DNA from: Saccharopolyspora phatthalungensis | Lineage (GTDB): Bacteria > Actinomycetota > Actinomycetes > Mycobacteriales > Pseudonocardiaceae | Reading direction: 5' to 3' | Length of the DNA stretch: 64,000 nt | Assembly (NCBI RefSeq): GCF_014203395.1 | Contig: NZ_JACHIW010000002.1 | Span: forward strand, 744,001-808,000 | Shown here: positions 18,183 to 27,271 of the stretch, one piece after another | Position numbering within the stretch: position 1 is the stretch's first letter | Layout of the letters: every line of letters begins with the position of its first letter | Position numbers and translations under genes: made by a program | The notes under the pieces: generated by a model | Told to the model about the DNA's origin: nothing | The model's database searches: none | What the model saw: the letters and a program-made list of their open reading frames with translations, nothing else

Positions 18183-19388
18183 ATGAGATATCGGATGGAC
18201 CGAAAAATTGTACGGTTATTCCCGCGACGTCCGATTCATGCGGTGGTTGCATTGGGAATCGTGGTCGGACTGAGCGCGTGCAGCCCGTCCGGCTTGCCGG
18301 GTTCGGGGGAAGAAAGACCCTCCACCCCCTCCCCTGTGGTGGACATCACGCCGGCGGCGGGCGACCAGATCAACCCCACTGCGCCGATCGTGGTTTCGGT
18401 GCGGGACGGCAGCCTCACGTCGGTCACCGTGACGAGCCCGGCCGGCCAGCAGGTGAAGGGCGCGATGGCCGACGACAAGTTGAGCTGGCGCACCACCGAG
18501 GTTCTCGGTTACGGCTCGAACTACGAGGTCACTGCCACCGTGACCGGCAAGGACGGGAAGGCCACCACGCAGCACGGCACGGTCCGCACCCTCACCCCGA
18601 AGGCGCAGGCGTATCCCAGCCTCATTCCGGCGCCGAGGGCGGGTAACGATGTCGGCGTCGGTCAGCCGATCGTCGTCCGGTTCGACCACGAGATCAAAGA
18701 CCGCGCCGCCGCCGAGAAGGGGCTGCACGTCACCGCCACGCCGGACCAGCCCGGGATGTGGTCGTGGATCTCCGCCCAAGAGGTCCACTACCGGCCGCAG
18801 CAGTACTGGAAGCCCGGAACCAAGGTGTCCGTCAAGGTCAACCTCTACGGCGTCGACCTGGGCAACGGCGTGTACGGGAAGACCGATCGCACGCTCGACT
18901 TCCAGGTGCACGACTCGTGGGTGGCCAAGGCCGATGGCAACACGGAGCAGATGCAGATCTTCCACAACGACAAGCTGGTGAACACCATGCCGATCAGCAT
19001 GGGCAAGGACATCACGCCCACGCACGTCGGCACGCACGTGATCTCGGACAAGCAGCAGAAGTACACAATGGACTCCTGCACCTACGGCGTGTGTCCCGGC
19101 AACCCGGATTACTACCGGTCGGACGAGTTCTTCGCCGAACGCATCTCCAACGACGGCGAATTCGTCCACGAAAACCCGGCCAGCACGCCCCAGCAGGGAA
19201 ACTCGAACGTCTCGCACGGATGCATCAACCTCGACCAGGCCAATGCCGCGTGGTTCTTCCAGAACTTCGGACTCGGCGACGTCGTCGAAGTAACCAACTC
19301 GGGCGGGCCCGCGCTGCCGGTCTGGGACACCTACGGGGACTGGTCGTTGTCGTGGGACAAATGGAAGGCGGGTAGCGCGCTGTCTTGA
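18183..19388 (+). CDS. L,D-transpeptidase, lipoprotein with Ig-like domains
   Basis: The enzyme forms 3-3 cross-links in peptidoglycan at the outer face of the membrane. The 401-residue protein has a signal peptide ending in the lipobox LSAC (about residues 24-27). Two Ig-like domains follow (about 50-250, with TPAAGDQINPTAPIVVSV at the start), then the YkuD catalytic domain with SHGCINLD, where Cys is the nucleophile and His the base. This is the LdtMt2-like architecture of actinomycetes. ATG 18183 is preferred over 18144 because GAGGTGAGC precedes it. The first palindromic repeat (19401-19446) follows 13 bases after the stop. Confidence 0.92.
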   Translation: MRYRMDRKIVRLFPRRPIHAVVALGIVVGLSACSPSGLPGSGEERPSTPSPVVDITPAAGDQINPTAPIVVSVRDGSLTSVTVTSPAGQQVKGAMADDKLSWRTTEVLGYGSNYEVTATVTGKDGKATTQHGTVRTLTPKAQAYPSLIPAPRAGNDVGVGQPIVVRFDHEIKDRAAAEKGLHVTATPDQPGMWSWISAQEVHYRPQQYWKPGTKVSVKVNLYGVDLGNGVYGKTDRTLDFQVHDSWVAKADGNTEQMQIFHNDKLVNTMPISMGKDITPTHVGTHVISDKQQKYTMDSCTYGVCPGNPDYYRSDEFFAERISNDGEFVHENPASTPQQGNSNVSHGCINLDQANAAWFFQNFGLGDVVEVTNSGGPALPVWDTYGDWSLSWDKWKAGSALS

Positions 19389-19400
19389 CGCCCGGACGGT

Positions 19401-19446
19401 GGTGATTTCAGTGGAAATCGACGTGGCGATTTCCACTGAAATCGCC
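19401..19446. repeat. Palindrome-of-palindromes repeat, copy 1 (likely terminator)
   Basis: Two copies of GATTTCAGTGGAAATC-type sequence, each itself an inverted repeat, face each other across ACGTGG to give a larger stem of about 20 bp. It lies just past the L,D-transpeptidase stop. Related copies are at 45008, 50677 and 63083, all at gene 3' ends. Confidence 0.8.
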
Positions 19447-19673
19447 ACTGGTCAAGCCAGGCCGGGTAGCGGGGCAGCTGGTGCACCGCCTGGTCAAGGC
19501 CCGAGGAAAGCTGCCCGGAGCCGTCGCCAAGCCGGGTGTTTCGGCGGATGGCGCTGAGGGAATACCTCCACCGCAAGGCAGCCCAAGTTCAAAAGCTCCT
19601 CCTCGCCTCTGTTTGACCGGCTTGCGAGCCGGGTAATAACGATCTTGAGGGCCGATGCGAGGAGGACACCACA

Positions 19674-21038
19674 ATGGGACGAAACCGAGTGGTGATCGTC
19701 GGCGGCGGATTCGCCGGCTATCACGCAGCGAAGCTCCTGTCGAGGCAAATGCTCCCGGAGGAAGCCGAAATCGTCCTGGTCAACCCCACGGACTACTTCC
19801 TGTACCTGCCGCTGCTGCCGGAGGTCGCCGCCGGGATACTGGACCCCCGCGCGATCTCGATCTCGCTGCCGGCGACTCTGCCGAGGGCCCACTTGGTGCT
19901 CGGCGAGGTCACCGCGATCGACTCGGACCGTCAGGAGCTGGTCTACGTCGACCCGGAGAACAACACCCGGGAACTGGGTTTCGACCGGCTCGTGCTGGCG
20001 GCGGGCAGCGTCAACAAGTTGCTTCCCATCCCGGGACTGGCCAGCCACGGGCACGGATTCCGCGGCATACCCGAGGCGCTGTACTTCCGCGACCACGTGA
20101 CCCGCCAGGTGGAGCTCGCCGGGGCGACCGATGACCAGGACGAACGCGACGCGCGCTGCACCTTCGTCGTGGTCGGCGCGGGTTACACCGGCACCGAGGT
20201 CGCCGCGCAAGGACCCGGGTTCACCCGCATACTCGCCGAGCGCCACCCGGAGCTGGGTGAGCAGCCAATGCGCTGGATGCTGCTGGACATCGCGCCCCGC
20301 GTGCTGCCCAGCCTCGATCGGCGGCTGTCCCGTACGGCAGACCGGGTCCTGCGGGAGCGCGGTGTCGAAGTCTGCACCAAGACGTCGATCGACGAAGCGA
20401 CGGAGGACGGCGTCACCCTGAGCACCGGGCGGTTCGTGCCCACCCGCTCGCTGATCTGGTGCGTAGGTGTGCGACCCGATCCGCTCGTCGACTCCCTAGG
20501 TCTGCGCACGGAGCAGGGCAGGCTGGCCGTCGACGAGACGCTCCAGGTCCCCGGCAAACCGCACGTGTTCGCGTGCGGGGACGCAGCCGCCGTCCCCGAT
20601 CGCAGCCGTCCCGGGCAGCTCACGCCGATGACCGCACAGCACGCCGTCCGGCAGGGCAAGCTCGCCGCACACAACGTCGCCGCGTCGCTGCGGCACGGCC
20701 GGCTGTCCCGATACCGGCACCACGATCTCGGGTTCCTCGTCGACCTCGGTGCGGGCAAGGCGGCGGCCAACCCCTTGCACATTTCGCTGTCGGGTCTGCT
20801 CGCCAAGGTCGTCACCCGCGGGTATCACCTGTTCGCGATGCCTGCCAACCGGGTGCGAACCGCGCTCGATTGGGCGTTGGAAGCGCTCATGACCCGGCAA
20901 ACCGTGCAGCTCGGCCTCGTCCGATCCGGCGCCGTGCCGCTGGACACGGCATCTCCCGAAGTCCCGCACATGCGCACGGACGGGCGCCGGAGCGAGGACC
21001 GTTCGCCCGCTCGCACGCCTATCGCCGAAAGGAGCTGA
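19674..21038 (+). CDS. Type II NADH dehydrogenase-like FAD oxidoreductase
   Basis: The 454-residue flavoprotein has the N-terminal FAD Rossmann motif VVIVGGGFAGYHAA, the second nucleotide motif FVVVGAGYTGTEVAAQ for NAD(P)H, and the FAD-contacting VFACGDAAAVPD. It matches single-subunit NDH-2 enzymes, which pass electrons from NADH to quinone at the membrane surface without pumping protons. The C-terminal region (LLAKVVTRGYHLFAMPANRV) provides the amphipathic membrane contact. The start has a strong GAGGAGG. It is convergent with gvpK, separated by a hairpin at 21074. Confidence 0.88.
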   Translation: MGRNRVVIVGGGFAGYHAAKLLSRQMLPEEAEIVLVNPTDYFLYLPLLPEVAAGILDPRAISISLPATLPRAHLVLGEVTAIDSDRQELVYVDPENNTRELGFDRLVLAAGSVNKLLPIPGLASHGHGFRGIPEALYFRDHVTRQVELAGATDDQDERDARCTFVVVGAGYTGTEVAAQGPGFTRILAERHPELGEQPMRWMLLDIAPRVLPSLDRRLSRTADRVLRERGVEVCTKTSIDEATEDGVTLSTGRFVPTRSLIWCVGVRPDPLVDSLGLRTEQGRLAVDETLQVPGKPHVFACGDAAAVPDRSRPGQLTPMTAQHAVRQGKLAAHNVAASLRHGRLSRYRHHDLGFLVDLGAGKAAANPLHISLSGLLAKVVTRGYHLFAMPANRVRTALDWALEALMTRQTVQLGLVRSGAVPLDTASPEVPHMRTDGRRSEDRSPARTPIAERS

Positions 21039-21073
21039 CCGCGCCCGGCGCGCGGCCGAGTCCGGGTTCCCTA

Positions 21074-21097
21074 GATTTCCCAATATTAGGCAAAATC
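21074..21097. terminator. Palindromic hairpin between NDH-2 and gvpK; inverted copy at 40125
   Basis: The 24-base element begins GATTTCCCAAT and ends TTAGGCAAAATC, an imperfect palindrome placed between two convergent genes, so probably a bidirectional terminator. The reverse complement of 40125-40148 matches it at 23 of 24 positions. Confidence 0.65.
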
Positions 21098-21130
21098 GGA
21101 ATCGACGCCTTCCCGGTCCCGGCATATCGC

Positions 21131-21454
21131 TCATCGATCGCGAGGCAGCAGCGGGCCGAGCGGGCCGAGGTCGAGGTTGAGATCGTCGGGCGAAAACCCG
21201 AACCGATCGCGCAGTTCGGTCATCGCCTCTTCGAGCTTCATCAGGGCAAGTCCCAGTTCCTCGACCTGGTCGTCGCCGAGCGTGCCTTGGTCGACTCGGC
21301 GCAGCGCCTGACGTTCCATGAGCTGGCGCAGCAGCTCGACGATGGTCAGCACGAGCCGGACCAGATCGCGTTGCACCGAATCGGCATCGGTCTCGATCCG
21401 ATGTTGCAGTCTCCCCGATCTGTCGATCCGGCGGTGCTCCGGCTGTTCACTCAT
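21131..21454 (-). CDS. gvpK: Gas vesicle protein GvpK
   Basis: GvpK is a small accessory protein required for gas-vesicle assembly. The 107-residue sequence shows the family features: DLVRLVLTIVELLRQLMERQ, then ALRRVDQGTLGDDQVEELG and LMKLEEAMTELRDRFGFSPD. ATG 21454 overlaps the 3' end of the preceding gene by eight bases and is preceded by GGAGCGGGGCGG. It is the last gene of the ten-gene minus-strand gvp operon. Confidence 0.93.
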   Translation of the reverse strand: MSEQPEHRRIDRSGRLQHRIETDADSVQRDLVRLVLTIVELLRQLMERQALRRVDQGTLGDDQVEELGLALMKLEEAMTELRDRFGFSPDDLNLDLGPLGPLLPRDR

Positions 21455-21683
21455 CGCCGCCCCGCTCCCAAGAGTCGACGTCCGCCGTGCTCTCCTGGAT
21501 CGATGTGATGATCGCACGCAACGACACCCGCACCAGGTCCACTCCGGCCAGCGAGATGGTCACATCCCCGGTGAGCACCACGCCCCCGGCCAACAACCGG
21601 TCCAGCAAGTCGACGAGCGCGATTTCACGCGTATCCCGAACGCTTCGCGGGCTCACGTCGTATCCTGCGGTCATCGTGCTCAC
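21447..21683 (-). CDS. gvpS: Gas vesicle GvpA-like protein (GvpS/GvpJ type)
   Basis: The 78-residue protein is a member of the GvpA/J/M superfamily, with the core ALVDLLDRLLAGGVVLTGDV and SLAGVDLVRVSLRAIITSI. By position between gvpL and gvpK it corresponds to GvpS of Streptomyces-type clusters, a minor shell protein possibly placed at vesicle tips. GTG 21683 overlaps the gvpL stop (GTGA) with GGAG upstream, so it is translationally coupled; the frame to 21725 is an over-extension. Confidence 0.85.
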   Translation of the reverse strand: MSTMTAGYDVSPRSVRDTREIALVDLLDRLLAGGVVLTGDVTISLAGVDLVRVSLRAIITSIQESTADVDSWERGGDE

Positions 21684-22453
21684 GTTCGCTCCGTAGCCAC
21701 CACGGCGAACGAGTACGGGGCCCACGGGCCGGTCAGCTCGGTCCGCAGCGGGCTTGTCCTCGCGATGTTGTCCACTGCGGAGGCGAATTCCGCGGATCGC
21801 TCGTCGTCCACCAGATAGGCACCGTTGAGCACCATCAAGCCGCGGTAGGCCGCGAGCTCGCGATTCTGCGGCGGGTGCAGTCGGCTCGCCTGGGCGAGCT
21901 CGCTCAGTGCATCGTGGATCTCGCCTGCCTGTTCCAACGCTTCTTGCTCCGCCTCGGCCTGTCCTTCCCGTCGTTCCCGGATCTTGCCGAGGTAAGCCTT
22001 CCCGGGGCGCTCGGCCGTGTCGGCCTCCGATTCAGCGGGTTGCGCTGCGCTCTTGCTGAGGTCGGCGTATGCCTTGACTCCCCACTCGGTGCGGCCAGTC
22101 ATCAGCTCCAGGACATCGAGGAACGCGGGCTCTTGCTCGGCCAAAGCGGTCTGAACGCGGGCGTCGTTGTAGTAGACCGTGGCCAACGCCAGTGGCGCGA
22201 CGGTCGAGTCGGCGGCTGCCGTATCGACGACGCGATTGTGCTCGCGCACCGTTGTTTCCAACCACCGCATGTCTTCCAGGTTCTTCCGGAGTCCGAGTTC
22301 GTCGAATTCGTCCGCCGGCACCGTGCTGACCAGCGCCGCGAGCGCACCAGAGGTCACCAGTCGAACCTCCGCACCGGCGATCCCCGCCACCTCCGGCCGC
22401 AGGTCGGCGTCCGCCCGCGAGATCGCGTACACATAGGACAGCGTCTCAGCCAC
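21680..22453 (-). CDS. gvpL: Gas vesicle protein GvpL/GvpF family
   Basis: The 257-residue protein has the GvpL/GvpF fold: an N-terminal ferredoxin-like half (LSYVYAISRADADLRPEV), the conserved middle REHNRVVDTAAADSTVAPL, and a C-terminal domain ending TGPWAPYSFAVV. These proteins chaperone GvpA and may join the shell. Charged helices at about 140-190 (RERREGQAEAEQEALEQAG) form a coiled-coil insertion typical of actinomycete GvpL. It overlaps both neighbours by a few bases, showing translational coupling. Confidence 0.92.
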   Translation of the reverse strand: MAETLSYVYAISRADADLRPEVAGIAGAEVRLVTSGALAALVSTVPADEFDELGLRKNLEDMRWLETTVREHNRVVDTAAADSTVAPLALATVYYNDARVQTALAEQEPAFLDVLELMTGRTEWGVKAYADLSKSAAQPAESEADTAERPGKAYLGKIRERREGQAEAEQEALEQAGEIHDALSELAQASRLHPPQNRELAAYRGLMVLNGAYLVDDERSAEFASAVDNIARTSPLRTELTGPWAPYSFAVVATERT

Positions 22454-22910
22454 GATCCCGCTCCTCGGCGGAACGACTTGGCGTGCTTCGACGAGCGCGT
22501 TGTTCTTCGTTGCTTTGCTCTATCGCGCCCCGAGACGGTTCGCGTTCGGATTCGAGCTCGCGGACCTGCGATCGCAGCTGTCGGTTCTCTTCGACCAGGT
22601 CGCGGTGTCCCGACGACAAGGTGGGGTCGTGTTCCCACCAATCGATCCCCATCTCGCGGGCGCGCTCGACGGAGGCGACCACGAGCCGGAGTTTGATGGT
22701 GAGCAGTTCGATGTCGAGCAAGTTCACCTGGATATCGCCTGCGATGACGATTCCCTTGTCCAGGACGCGCTCAAGGATGTCGGCGAGGTTGGCGGACTCC
22801 TGTCTGGCCGGGGCCGCCGCGCGTTGTCCATACCAGACCGGTGCGCGCGCGCCACCGCCTCCGGCCGCTGCGGAGGTCATCGGGCGCCCCTCGGCGTCGT
22901 GCTCGGTCAT
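22446..22910 (-). CDS. gvpJ: Gas vesicle GvpJ-type protein with long C-terminal coiled coil
   Basis: The GvpA-like core is at about residues 38-95 (NLADILERVLDKGIVIAGDI, then LLDIELLTIKLRLVVASVER) followed by MGIDWW, which is characteristic of GvpJ. A charged, heptad-like tail (ENRQLRSQVRELESEREPS) follows and roughly doubles the size of the domain. GvpJ is a minor structural protein needed for nucleation. The start overlaps the gvpO stop (ATGA) and the 3' end overlaps gvpL by eight bases. Confidence 0.88.
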   Translation of the reverse strand: MTEHDAEGRPMTSAAAGGGGARAPVWYGQRAAAPARQESANLADILERVLDKGIVIAGDIQVNLLDIELLTIKLRLVVASVERAREMGIDWWEHDPTLSSGHRDLVEENRQLRSQVRELESEREPSRGAIEQSNEEQRARRSTPSRSAEERDRG

Positions 22911-23362
22911 CGTTCGTCGCCTCGCCCCCTGGAATAGCGGTCGACCCGGCGGTAGGAAAGGAGGTCGCCGTCCTGGTCCAACTCCGCCTCGTACACGGCC
23001 AGGATGTCCGTGGTGTCCGGGACCCGATGGCTCTCGACCACCTCGATGCCCACGAGCCAGCCGGCACCCACGCGCTCGATGGAGGTGACGGTCTCCGGCT
23101 CCTTTCCCGTCAGTTCGTGCACCTGGCGAACGGCCAACTGGGCGGCCTGGGTCGCACTGAGCGACCGCTCCCTTTCCTGCCTGGCTCGCCCGTCCGCATC
23201 GCTGTCCGGTTCCGGTCGCGCTCGCTGCGGCTTGCGGTCCTTCTCCACTCGGCCACCGGCGGTGCCCGCGGGACCCGATCCCGTTTGCTGCGGCCGGATT
23301 CTGCGGGGCCGCTGCGCCGAAGGCTCGCGGTCCCTGGCATCGTCGCTGCGCGCGGTTGCCAC
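22907..23362 (-). CDS. gvpO: Gas vesicle protein GvpO
   Basis: The 151-residue protein has a long basic, disordered N-terminus (about 1-65) and the GvpO domain: ATQAAQLAVRQVHELTGKEP, ERVGAGWLVGIEVVE and ILAVYEAELDQDGDLLSYRR. In haloarchaea GvpO influences gvp expression and is needed for vesicle formation. Here it sits between gvpG and gvpJ rather than at the head of the operon, as in Streptomyces. GTG 23362 lies four bases from the gvpG stop. Confidence 0.9.
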   Translation of the reverse strand: MATARSDDARDREPSAQRPRRIRPQQTGSGPAGTAGGRVEKDRKPQRARPEPDSDADGRARQERERSLSATQAAQLAVRQVHELTGKEPETVTSIERVGAGWLVGIEVVESHRVPDTTDILAVYEAELDQDGDLLSYRRVDRYSRGRGDER

Positions 23363-23366
23363 CTAA

Positions 23367-23618
23367 TCACATCTCCCCTGCTTGGCGTCGGCGCTGCGCT
23401 TCGAACAGTCGGGCCAGCAAGTCCTCGTGCAGTTCGTCGCGCTGCTGATCGGTCAACTCGCCGGCCGCATGCGCGTCATCGACGTCGGCGATCTGTCGCT
23501 GGATGAGCGCGGGGTCGTAGTATTGCCCCTCCGCCTGCCGCTTTATCTGCTCGGCGATCCATACGGCACTTCGGACCGGTGCCAGCGGGAGCGTGAACAG
23601 CCCAGAGAGAAGACCCAT
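23367..23618 (-). CDS. gvpG: Gas vesicle protein GvpG
   Basis: The 83-residue helical protein starts MGLLSGLFTLPLAPVRSAVW and carries the family pattern WIAEQIKRQAEGQYYDP. GvpG is an assembly factor that interacts with GvpF and GvpA in the cytoplasm. It begins one base after the gvpF stop, consistent with the operon. Confidence 0.92.
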   Translation of the reverse strand: MGLLSGLFTLPLAPVRSAVWIAEQIKRQAEGQYYDPALIQRQIADVDDAHAAGELTDQQRDELHEDLLARLFEAQRRRQAGEM

Positions 23619-23619
23619 G

Positions 23620-24417
23620 TCAGACCTCCGGCAGGAAATCGTAGGGCGCGAGCGGACCGATCAAGCGCAGGTTGATCCGCCGGTCCCACCGCTCCCCCAG
23701 CTCGTCCACTGCTTGCTCGAATTGCGGCACCTGGTCCCGATCAACGAGGAAGGCGACGTCCACCGCATCGTCCTCGGCGGGGACCTGATGTGGATTGGTC
23801 GCCAGGACCGTGGATGAGACCGACGTGATCAGCTCTTCGGTGTCCGCTTCGCGCTTTCTCACCACCGCCTGGTTGACCAGCTCACCCAGCCTCAGGCGTT
23901 CGGCGTAGCCCGCTTCCTCAGGCACGCCGCGCAGCGTTTCGCGCAGTTCCTGGACCGCCGGCTCCTCGGCCACGACCTCACGAATGTGCGCGCTATCGGC
24001 GTAGCGGCCCCGAATGGTGTACTGCACCGACCCCGCGAGTTCGGACAGCATCGCCTCGAAATGGTCGTGGTGCGGCGCCAAAAGCTCGTCCACGACCGCA
24101 TCGACGCTGCTCACGACGGCGCCGAAGCGCATCGGAATCACGGCCGTATCGGCTGCCAACGTGTCGAGCACACGCTCATGCGCGAGCAAGTCCTCACGGA
24201 TACCGAGCGGACGAACGAGCTCGACCTCGCTGACCAATGCGGAGAGCTCGCCGTGCGACACCAGCTTCACCGCAGCCTCCTGGTCCCCGACCGAAGGCAG
24301 TTCTTCCGGCAGCCGCTGCCTCTGGTTGAGGATCCCGTAGACGTACACACCGTGATCGACCGGACCCGACCGTCCAGCTTGGACGTCGTTGTCCTTTTCC
24401 GCACGCGTGGTCATCAT
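23620..24417 (-). CDS. gvpF: Gas vesicle protein GvpF
   Basis: The 265-residue GvpF/L-family protein reads [17 protein letters not shown] at the N-terminus, then [39 protein letters not shown] and the C-terminal [16 protein letters not shown]. GvpF is the only GvpF/L member known to sit in the gas-facing shell region and helps bring GvpA to the growing vesicle. Its ATG overlaps the gvpA stop (ATGA), so its translation depends on gvpA. Confidence 0.93.
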   Translation of the reverse strand: MMTTRAEKDNDVQAGRSGPVDHGVYVYGILNQRQRLPEELPSVGDQEAAVKLVSHGELSALVSEVELVRPLGIREDLLAHERVLDTLAADTAVIPMRFGAVVSSVDAVVDELLAPHHDHFEAMLSELAGSVQYTIRGRYADSAHIREVVAEEPAVQELRETLRGVPEEAGYAERLRLGELVNQAVVRKREADTEELITSVSSTVLATNPHQVPAEDDAVDVAFLVDRDQVPQFEQAVDELGERWDRRINLRLIGPLAPYDFLPEV

Positions 24418-24845
24418 TCACGCCCCCGACCATCCGATTCCCGGCGCGGTGGACGACGGCGAACGGGTTGCTTCTCGCGCTTCTCTTCGCCCGCACCGCG
24501 AAACTCGTCGAACTTGTCCTTGGCGGCGTCGATCACCCCTTTGGTCTTGCCTTCGACGGCGCTTTTCGACATGCCCTCCATTAGTTCCGGGAGGTCCTTG
24601 CCGCCCTTCTGGTCCAAGTCGAGCCTGTTGGTGGCCTCGGCGAACCGCAGATACGTGTCCACGCTGGCGACGACGACGCGCGCATCGACCGTCAGCAACT
24701 CGATCCCCACGAGCGAAACTCGCACGAACGCATCGATGACCAAACCCTTGTCCAGAATGAGCTCGACAACATCCGCGAGGCTGCTCGCCGACCCCCGCTG
24801 CACGGGGGAGCCACCACCGCCGCCTTGCGTGCTCGCCACCGTCAT
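24414..24845 (-). CDS. gvpA: Major gas vesicle structural protein GvpA
   Basis: The GvpA core at residues 21-80 reads [20 protein letters not shown], then [20 protein letters not shown] and YLRFAEA, the classic helix-strand-strand-helix of the shell subunit. At 143 residues it is about twice the length of cyanobacterial GvpA because of a charged C-terminal tail (about 85-143), seen in actinomycetes. It is the first shell gene of the operon. Whether the cell forms visible vesicles is unknown, as for many streptomycetes. Confidence 0.92.
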   Translation of the reverse strand: MTVASTQGGGGGSPVQRGSASSLADVVELILDKGLVIDAFVRVSLVGIELLTVDARVVVASVDTYLRFAEATNRLDLDQKGGKDLPELMEGMSKSAVEGKTKGVIDAAKDKFDEFRGAGEEKREKQPVRRRPPRRESDGRGRE

Positions 24846-24849
24846 GCGA

Positions 24850-26031
24850 TCACCTTCTCCGACTGGATGTCACGGATTCACGGCGACTCCGGCTGCTCTC
24901 TTCCTCGTCGCCACGGCCCTCGTCTTCCTCGTAGTCCTCGCCGTCACGTTCCGCATAGCCCTCGTCTTCGTCGCCGTGGTCGTCCGCTTCCTCGTACTCT
25001 TCGTCGGATTCGGGGTAATCTTCGGCCCGCCCGGCCTCGTCTTCCTCGCCGTAATCCTCCTCGTCGCCGTATTCTTCGTCGTACTCTTCTTCCTCTTCGG
25101 CTTCCCCGCGCTCGCCCTCGTATTCCTCCTCTTCGGCAGGGGCTTCGCGGAGGCCGCCTTCCTCTTCCTCCTCGCGCATGGCTTCCTCGTGCGTCCTGAC
25201 GACCTCCCGGTCGCGGATCTCGCCACGCCAGCCTTCGACCTGGTCCGGTTCCAAGATCGTCTGCGTCATCATGTGCCGCTTGATGTACTTGAAGTCCGCA
25301 CGAACCCGGCGTCCCTGCGCCCGCCACAAGTTGGCGGTCTTCTCGAAGAAGCCCTGGGGGTAGTATTCGATGACGAGCAGGATTCTCGTCATGTCCGGCG
25401 CGAGTTCGTGGAACGTGACCGAACCGTCCACCGATCCTTTCGCGGCCTTCGAAGTCCAGATGATGCGGTCATCCGGAACCTGTTCGATGATCGAGGCTTC
25501 CCAGCTCCGCTTCGACAGGAAGATCTGCGCCTGCCAATTGACCTTCTCGTCGGCCTCCTGGTCCACGCTGAGGACTTTCTTCGTCATGCTCGGATAATCC
25601 TCGAACCTGGTCCACTGGTCGTACACGACCCGAAGCGGCAGTCCCACATCGTTGTGCTCGATGATGTTGACGACCTTGGCCTTGCCCTTCTTCCCCCCTT
25701 TGGCTCCGCCGCCTCCGCCCAGCCCTATTGCCTCCTTGGCCTTTACCGTCATGCCGGTCAAACCTGCCTTCAACGCCGACTTGACCGGCGAGCCTCCCGC
25801 GGCCAATTCCTTGCCCCCCGTCACTGCTGCCATCAGGCCGGCCCCGCCATTGGCTGCCGACGCCGTCAGTCGTTGGGTCATATCTTCGACTTTGTCGCTG
25901 ACGTAACCCGCTGCCCGTTCCCCAACGGCGGTCAGCAGATCCTGGAAGCCGGCCTTCAAGGGCTCCAGTGGCAGCTCACTCAGAAACCCACCCGACCCGG
26001 CGGAACGACCCTCTTTGGACGGCTCTGCCAT
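24850..26031 (-). CDS. SRPBCC (START-like) protein with very acidic tail, gas vesicle cluster
   Basis: The 393-residue protein has an N-terminal helical region ([20 protein letters not shown]), a Gly-rich linker (about 105-120), an SRPBCC/polyketide-cyclase-like domain at about 120-270 ([50 protein letters not shown]), and a C-terminal tail of about 110 residues dominated by Glu, Asp and Tyr. Related SRPBCC proteins recur in actinomycete gvp clusters, but their role is unproven. A hydrophobic-ligand pocket plus polyanionic tail could serve as a chaperone for GvpA. The start follows GAGGTGA; gvpA begins four bases later. Confidence 0.82.
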   Translation of the reverse strand: MAEPSKEGRSAGSGGFLSELPLEPLKAGFQDLLTAVGERAAGYVSDKVEDMTQRLTASAANGGAGLMAAVTGGKELAAGGSPVKSALKAGLTGMTVKAKEAIGLGGGGGAKGGKKGKAKVVNIIEHNDVGLPLRVVYDQWTRFEDYPSMTKKVLSVDQEADEKVNWQAQIFLSKRSWEASIIEQVPDDRIIWTSKAAKGSVDGSVTFHELAPDMTRILLVIEYYPQGFFEKTANLWRAQGRRVRADFKYIKRHMMTQTILEPDQVEGWRGEIRDREVVRTHEEAMREEEEEGGLREAPAEEEEYEGERGEAEEEEEYDEEYGDEEDYGEEDEAGRAEDYPESDEEYEEADDHGDEDEGYAERDGEDYEEDEGRGDEEESSRSRRESVTSSRRR

Positions 26032-26051
26032 GGTCAATCACCTCAGCTCGC

Positions 26052-26915
26052 TCAGGACGACTTCCTCGTGGCGGAAGACTCAGAACTCTCACCCGACTTG
26101 CGCTGCCCCGCAGTTGCGGACCTGCTTTGACTCGGTGTCCGGCCAGTTGACCGACCTTCGGTTGCACCGTGGGACTGTCTGGGGGACCGTCTGGCCGTCT
26201 TGGACTCGTCCCGCCCGGCCGTCGCCGAGCCCGACTCGGAATGCTGCTTCGGGGCGGGACCGCCTTGCCGATCACTCGGCACAGAGTGACGTGTGCCGGT
26301 GCGGCGTGACGTTGGCCGTCCGGACGATCGAACGCGGGCACGGTCGGCGCCTCGCGATGATCGCTCCGGAGCCGCTTGTTCGGCGCTCTCCTCGGCTGCG
26401 GTTGCGTCCTCGTCCGGGAACTCCTCCGGCCCTTCCTCGGAGGTCCGCTGGGCCAGACCGGAGGCGCGCTTGACCCCACCGGAGGCCCGCTTGCCCAGGC
26501 CAGATGCCTGCTTCCCGGCACCGGCGGCCTGCTGCCCGACGACGGCGACTTGTTCCCCGGCACCGGCGGCCTGCTGCCCGAGCGCGGCGGCTTGTTCCCC
26601 GACCCCGCCGGCCCGCAAACCGGCCGCCCGCTTGGTCAAACTGTCACCGAGAGAATCGATCTTGCTCGACGCCGCCGCGATCGCCGCGGATTTAGCCGCA
26701 TTAATCAGCTGCTCACGCGCCTCATTCGTCAACTTCTTCAACTCAGGTGACGCTTGCACCAACTTGCTCCCTTGCGCGAGCAGTTCCTTGGGCCCCCCGG
26801 CGTAACGCCGCCCTGCCACCATTCCGGCGGCGGCGATCGCGAGCTTCATCTTCCGGCTGCGCCCGAGGACGTAGCCGACAGCAACCGCCAAAGCGATTTG
26901 AGGTCCCGATTTCAT
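26052..26915 (-). CDS. Membrane-anchored helical-repeat protein at the head of the gas vesicle operon
   Basis: From ATG 26915 (GAGGGG upstream; the frame to 26996 is an over-extension) the 287-residue protein has two short hydrophobic segments (GPQIALAVAVGYVLG and MKLAIAAAGMVAG), a basic stretch, then repeats of ALGQQAAGAGEQVA type (about 105-160) that should form an amphipathic helix. A Ser/Arg/Thr-rich disordered tail ends it. Proteins with the same N-terminus head Streptomyces gvp operons. Function is unknown; it may localise vesicle assembly. The repeats are encoded by near-identical DNA at 26515-26600. Confidence 0.75.
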   Translation of the reverse strand: MKSGPQIALAVAVGYVLGRSRKMKLAIAAAGMVAGRRYAGGPKELLAQGSKLVQASPELKKLTNEAREQLINAAKSAAIAAASSKIDSLGDSLTKRAAGLRAGGVGEQAAALGQQAAGAGEQVAVVGQQAAGAGKQASGLGKRASGGVKRASGLAQRTSEEGPEEFPDEDATAAEESAEQAAPERSSRGADRARVRSSGRPTSRRTGTRHSVPSDRQGGPAPKQHSESGSATAGRDESKTARRSPRQSHGATEGRSTGRTPSQSRSATAGQRKSGESSESSATRKSS

Positions 26916-27271
26916 GATCAACCCCTCAGCACGAGTCCCGGGCGGCCCGTTGCGCGAAAGCGCAAAACCCCACCGATCCCAATGTCGCCCTATCATCCAG
27001 CCGCCGCGGCGACCATCTGTAGGAGGGCTACCCTGCCGCTAGCGACACAACACACATCGCCGTGCGCAGCGCCATGATCAAACCCTGAAGATCTCGACAA
27101 GCACATGTCCTTCGGGGTACCTCGCTCACCTGGTCCCAAACATCTGTTCACCAGCGGGCGCGGAACGCCCCAAAAATCAGTTGTTGCGACCGCGCTCCGG
27201 CGGGCGTGCGGTTTTCGGTCGCCGGGACGGGGAAACCAACGGTTGTCGGTCCTGGTAGGCGATGGAGGGAC
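26916..27271. promoter_or_regulatory. Divergent regulatory region between the gas vesicle operon and the FAD/Rieske gene
   Basis: About 350 bases without a gene separate the two divergent transcription units, so both promoters must be here. The Shine-Dalgarno sequences are clear: GAGGGG for the minus-strand operon and GGAGGG for the plus-strand gene at 27272. I cannot place -10/-35 elements with confidence. Confidence 0.5.

Noticed and set aside
23986..26130. 714-residue plus-strand open frame with long Leu/Phe/Val-rich stretches
   Set aside because: It is antisense to gvpF, gvpA and the SRPBCC gene. Its hydrophobic stretches are the complement of the Glu/Asp-rich tail, and the minus-strand genes have clear family matches and ribosome-binding sites.
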